A DNA stretch of 64,000 bases from Stenotrophomonas sp. YIM B06876 (GTDB lineage Bacteria; Pseudomonadota; Gammaproteobacteria; Xanthomonadales; Xanthomonadaceae), in the NCBI RefSeq assembly GCF_030711595.1, contig NZ_JAUJUJ010000001.1:179748-243747 (forward strand), given 5' to 3'. Below are positions 60,837 to 64,000 of this stretch, piece after piece. The translations under genes were made by a program, and so were the position numbers. Numbering within the stretch: position 1 is the stretch's first letter; each line of letters opens with the position of its first letter. The notes below the pieces were generated by a model. It worked only from the letters and a program-made list of their open reading frames with translations. It was not told the DNA's origin and ran no database searches.

Positions 60837-61451
60837 TCATTTTTTTTTCGCTTGCGCGCGCGCCGCCATCTCATCGGCCCGCAAACTCGGCCATGCCGCA
60901 TGCAGATATTGGATGCCCGACCACAATGTCAGCAGCGCGGCTATTGCCAGCGTCCAGTCGCCCACATGGAAAACCGGCACGCCCATCCAGATATCGCCGA
61001 TCGCGGCATTGGGGGAAACCGAATACAGCAGGCACAGCAATGCGACCATCTGCGCGGTGGTTTTGACCTTGCCGATCACCGCCACGCGCACCTTGGCACG
61101 CTGCCCGATCTCGGCCATCCACTCGCGCAGTGCCGACACCGCGATTTCGCGGCCGACGATCACCGCCGCCCAGAACGCCATCCACGCGGTGGGATGGCCC
61201 TGCACGATCAGGAACAGGGCCACGGCGACCATCAGCTTGTCGGCCACCGGATCCAGGAACGCACCGAACGCGGAGTGCAGCTGGTAGCGCCGCGCGACCC
61301 AGCCATCCAGCCAGTCGGTGATGGCGGCCACGCCGAAAATGGCGGCGGAAGCGAAATTCGTCCACGGATACGGCAGGTAGAACACCACGACCAGCACCGG
61401 GATCATCAAGATCCGCAGCAGTGTCAGCCAAGTGGGGATGGTCAGTTTCAT
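60837..61451 (-). CDS. pgsA: CDP-diacylglycerol-glycerol-3-phosphate 3-phosphatidyltransferase
   Basis: A 204-residue inner-membrane enzyme making phosphatidylglycerol phosphate. The CDP-alcohol phosphotransferase motif is clear: D-x2-D-G-x2-A-R within TDWLDGWVARRY, then G-x3-D-x3-D in AFGAFLDPVADK. About five further helices follow. It is eight bases after uvrC and directly before tRNA-Gly, the same order as in E. coli (uvrC-pgsA-glyW). Confidence 0.97.
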   Translation of the reverse strand: MKLTIPTWLTLLRILMIPVLVVVFYLPYPWTNFASAAIFGVAAITDWLDGWVARRYQLHSAFGAFLDPVADKLMVAVALFLIVQGHPTAWMAFWAAVIVGREIAVSALREWMAEIGQRAKVRVAVIGKVKTTAQMVALLCLLYSVSPNAAIGDIWMGVPVFHVGDWTLAIAALLTLWSGIQYLHAAWPSLRADEMAARAQAKKK

Positions 61452-61459
61452 ATGCAGCT

Positions 61460-63307
61460 CTACTCCGCTGCCGTATCGGGCATCGACAGCCCATGCAGGT
61501 TAGCGTAGATCCGTGCAGCCAGGGCGGCATTGATCCCGTCCACCCGTGCAATTTCGGCCTCGCCAGCGGCCTTCAAACCGGCCAATCCGCCAAAATGTTT
61601 GAGCAGGCTGGCGCGACGGCGCGGGCCGATACCGGCGATATCCTCCAGCTTGCTGGTCATGCGGGTTTTCTGGCGGCGGCCGCGATGACCGGTGATCGCG
61701 AAGCGGTGCGCCTCGTCGCGTACCTGCTGGATGAACTGCAAGGCCGGGGAGGCGGCACCCGGGCGCAATTCGCGGCCGTCGGGCAGCACCAGCGTCTCGT
61801 GGCCGGCGCGCCGCTCCACGCCCTTGGCCACGCCCACCAGCATCACCCCTTCCACCCCCAGATCCGCCAGCGCCGCCTGCGCCTGCGCCAGCTGGCCGGC
61901 ACCACCGTCGATCAGCAGCACATCCGGCAACACCCCCTCTTCCTGCACCGCGCGGCGGAAGCGGCGATCGATCGCCTGATGCATTGCCGCGTAGTCGTCG
62001 CCCGGCTCGATGCCGCTGATGTTGTAGCGCCGGTACTGCCCGCGAACCGGGCCGGTGGCGTCGAACACCACGCACGAGGCCACGGTCGCCTCGCCCATGG
62101 TGTGGCTGATATCGAAACACTCCACCCGCTTCACCGGCTCGGCCAGGCCCAGCATTTCGCGCACCGCTTCGCTGCGGGCGTGCTGGGCACTGCGGCTTCC
62201 CAGCTCGGCGACCAGGGTGATCTGCGCATTGCGACTGGCCAGATCGACATAACCTGCGCGTTCACCACGCACATTCCACCGCAACGTGACCTTGCGTTCG
62301 GCGGCGGCGCCCAGCGCGGCTTCGATCAATGCAGCATCGGCGATTTCGCGGTCCAGCAGGATCTCCGCCGGCGGCGCATGTTCGGCGTAGTACTGCGACA
62401 CGAACGCGCCCAGCACCTCGGCCGCACTGTCTTCGCCATTGGTGCGCGGGAAGAACGAGCGCGTACCGAGGTTGCGGCCGTCGCGGAAGGCCAGCAGCAG
62501 CACGCAGGCGCTGGCGCCCTGGGTGGCGCAGGCCAGCACATCCAGATCGGCGGCGCGGCCATCGACGTACTGCCGGTTCTGCATGCTGCGCAGCGAGGCG
62601 ATCAGATCACGCAAGCGTGCGGCGCGCTCGAACTCCAGCGCATCGCTGGCATCCTGCATCGCCCGCCCCAGCTCTTCGGCAAGCTGGTCGCTCTTGCCTT
62701 CCAGGAACAACGTGGCCTGGCGCACGGATTCGGCGTATTCGGCCGCCGGCACCAGCGCCACGCATGGCGCGCTGCAGCGGCCGATCTGGTACTGCAGACA
62801 AGGCCGCGAACGGTTGCGGAACACGCTGTCCTCGCAACTGCGCAGCTTGAACAGCTTGTGCATCAGGTTGAGCGTTTCGCGTACCGCGGTGACTCCCGGG
62901 TACGGCCCGAAATAGCGCCCCGGTACCGCGCGCGGCCCGCGATGCAGGCCGATCCGTGGCCACTCCTCGCGCGTCAGCAGCACATGCGGATAGGTCTTGT
63001 CATCGCGCAGCGAGACGTTGTAACGCGGCGACAACGACTTGATCAGCTGGTTTTCCAGCAGCAGCGCTTCGGCCTCGGTGCGGGTGACGGTCGCATCCAT
63101 CCGCGCCACCTGCGACAGCATCATCATGATCCGCGTGGTCTTGGGCGAGCCGTTGAAATAGCTGCCCACGCGCTTGCGCAGCGCGCCGGCCTTGCCGACG
63201 TACAGCAAGGTGTCATCGGCCGCATACATGCGATAGACGCCGGGCGCCATGCTCAAGCCTGCGGCGAACGCCTTGCCATCGAAACCGGAAGCAGAGGCAA
63301 CGCTCAT
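61460..63307 (-). CDS. uvrC: Excinuclease ABC subunit C
   Basis: A 615-residue dual-incision nuclease of nucleotide excision repair. The N-terminal GIY-YIG domain has APGVYRMYAADDTLLYVGKA; a Cys-rich patch (CLQYQIGRCSAPC) follows; the UvrB-binding UVR motif is near residue 210; the RNase H-like half has VECFDISHTMGEATVASCVV and LLIDGGAGQLAQA; the end has a helix-hairpin-helix (LEDIAGIGPRRRASLLKHFG). Its ATG overlaps the stop of the NHL gene. Confidence 0.97.
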   Translation of the reverse strand: MSVASASGFDGKAFAAGLSMAPGVYRMYAADDTLLYVGKAGALRKRVGSYFNGSPKTTRIMMMLSQVARMDATVTRTEAEALLLENQLIKSLSPRYNVSLRDDKTYPHVLLTREEWPRIGLHRGPRAVPGRYFGPYPGVTAVRETLNLMHKLFKLRSCEDSVFRNRSRPCLQYQIGRCSAPCVALVPAAEYAESVRQATLFLEGKSDQLAEELGRAMQDASDALEFERAARLRDLIASLRSMQNRQYVDGRAADLDVLACATQGASACVLLLAFRDGRNLGTRSFFPRTNGEDSAAEVLGAFVSQYYAEHAPPAEILLDREIADAALIEAALGAAAERKVTLRWNVRGERAGYVDLASRNAQITLVAELGSRSAQHARSEAVREMLGLAEPVKRVECFDISHTMGEATVASCVVFDATGPVRGQYRRYNISGIEPGDDYAAMHQAIDRRFRRAVQEEGVLPDVLLIDGGAGQLAQAQAALADLGVEGVMLVGVAKGVERRAGHETLVLPDGRELRPGAASPALQFIQQVRDEAHRFAITGHRGRRQKTRMTSKLEDIAGIGPRRRASLLKHFGGLAGLKAAGEAEIARVDGINAALAARIYANLHGLSMPDTAAE

Positions 63308-64000
63308 TCGTCTATCAGGACGTCACTCAGCTCGCCGCTGGCCGGATCGAACCGCAACACGGCGTGGGCATCGGTTTCGGCGATCCACACCGCGCCCGCC
63401 CCGGCCGCCAGGGCGGCAGGGCCGTGCAGGCGGCGGGGCAAGGTGACGGTGGCCAACTCGCCGCCGCCCAAGCGCAACGTGCGCAGGCTGCCATTGCCGG
63501 TATCGGCGATCCACAGCAGCGGTGAGTCCGGACTCAGCGCGATGGCCTGCGGATACTGCAACCGCGCACTGCTGCGCGGGCCATCGACCTCACCGGACTC
63601 CCATGCGCCGGTACCGACCAGGGTCTGCACCAGGTCACCGCGCAGCTGCATCGAGCGTACCGCCGAGCCGAGCGCGTCACACACGTAGAGCACCTGCTGC
63701 ACCGCGGCCAGCCCGCACGGCTGGGCGAACGCGGCCATGTGACCGCTGCCATCGCGCACCTCGATCGGGCCGGCGCCGGCACGCCAGCGCAACACACGGC
63801 TGCCCAGCTCGTAGCTCCAGATATGGTTGTCGCCGGACATCGCGATGTGGATCTGGTTGTCGGCCATGACGATGTCGGCCGGATGGTTGAGCGGACTGTC
63901 CCACGGCTGCGCCAGCTGTCCTTCCACCGGATCGCCGGCGCGGCCGGTGCCGCACAGCGTGTCCACCTGGCCAGTGAGCAGGTTGATCCGGCGCAGCGCG
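63304..64000 (-). CDS. NHL-repeat protein, C-terminal part
   Basis: Cut by the right edge; about 230 C-terminal residues are visible and the frame stays open to the edge (ALRRINLLTGQVDTLCGTG). The repeats of a beta-propeller can be followed: PLNHPADIVMADNQIHIAMS, HIWSYELGSRVLRW, AFAQPCGLAAVQQVLYVCD, LQYPQAIALSPDSPLLWIAD and GPAALAAGAGAVWIAETDA. It fits the NHLRC2-like group, whose N-terminal half is often a thioredoxin-like domain, but that part lies outside the window. It overlaps uvrC by four bases. Confidence 0.8.
   Translation of the reverse strand, partial: ALRRINLLTGQVDTLCGTGRAGDPVEGQLAQPWDSPLNHPADIVMADNQIHIAMSGDNHIWSYELGSRVLRWRAGAGPIEVRDGSGHMAAFAQPCGLAAVQQVLYVCDALGSAVRSMQLRGDLVQTLVGTGAWESGEVDGPRSSARLQYPQAIALSPDSPLLWIADTGNGSLRTLRLGGGELATVTLPRRLHGPAALAAGAGAVWIAETDAHAVLRFDPASGELSDVLIDE

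Overview
The window is a block of GC-rich gammaproteobacterial chromosome that looks like Xanthomonadaceae (Lysobacterales; Xanthomonas, Stenotrophomonas, Pseudoxanthomonas, Lysobacter or a close genus). The pointers are the LexA box of the TTAG-N6-TACTA type in front of lexA, a BCP peroxiredoxin with the Cys47/Cys83 layout, a short BamC lipoprotein behind dapA, and a DUF6164 protein. The genus cannot be fixed by eye. I found no insertion sequence, prophage, integrase or CRISPR array. It is mostly housekeeping genome in dense, overlapping operons.

Layout. 1-1157: end of a RegB/RegA-type redox two-component system. 1416-7065 (minus): pcnB-folK-panB-panC-panD-pgi, with tRNA-Glu divergent at 7108. 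7517-14479: ferredoxin fdxA, bamC-dapA (minus), then gcvR, bcp, a PIN-PhoH ATPase, a lipoprotein, a DUF1275 membrane protein, an internally deleted thiD remnant and an alpha/beta hydrolase. 14498-16375: four perfectly repeated tRNA-Arg(ACG) genes, about 0.9 kb without a convincing gene, tRNA-Ser(GCT) and csrA. 16515-24118 (minus): pncC-ABC1 kinase-lexA-recA-recX-alaS, the DNA-damage block. 24298-26968: miaA-hfq-hflX. 26968-30812: rlmE-ftsH-small membrane protein-folP, with folP abutting miaA.

30878-31572: yhbY and a Mth938-domain gene (plus). 32089-42605 (minus): pyrG-kdsA-eno-ftsB-ispD-ispF-truD-surE-pcm-yqaA-nlpD, with a Smr-domain gene on the opposite strand; no rpoS follows nlpD. 42735-49313: a small secreted protein, parE, a PiT phosphate transporter with its DUF47 partner, a CBS/CorC membrane protein and an ExoD-like protein. 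49338-55159: a luciferase-like monooxygenase, trhO, a DUF6164 protein, a lipoprotein FKBP isomerase, a BaiN-like flavoprotein and a GltS-domain FMN protein. 55189-56586: nucleotide-sugar dehydrogenase and tRNA-Leu. 56687-60197: a low-oxygen module (hemN, truncated globin, FNR box, small membrane protein, short CcoG). 60285-64000 (minus): NHL protein-uvrC-pgsA followed by tRNA-Gly, tRNA-Gly and tRNA-Cys.

The clearest points of interest are rearrangements of two tRNA clusters that are intact in E. coli. The csrA-serV-argVYZQ cluster is here split, with its arginine array inverted. The pgsA-glyW-cysT-leuZ cluster is here interrupted by the FNR-linked module between the Cys and Leu tRNAs. I see no strong candidate for an entirely new system.
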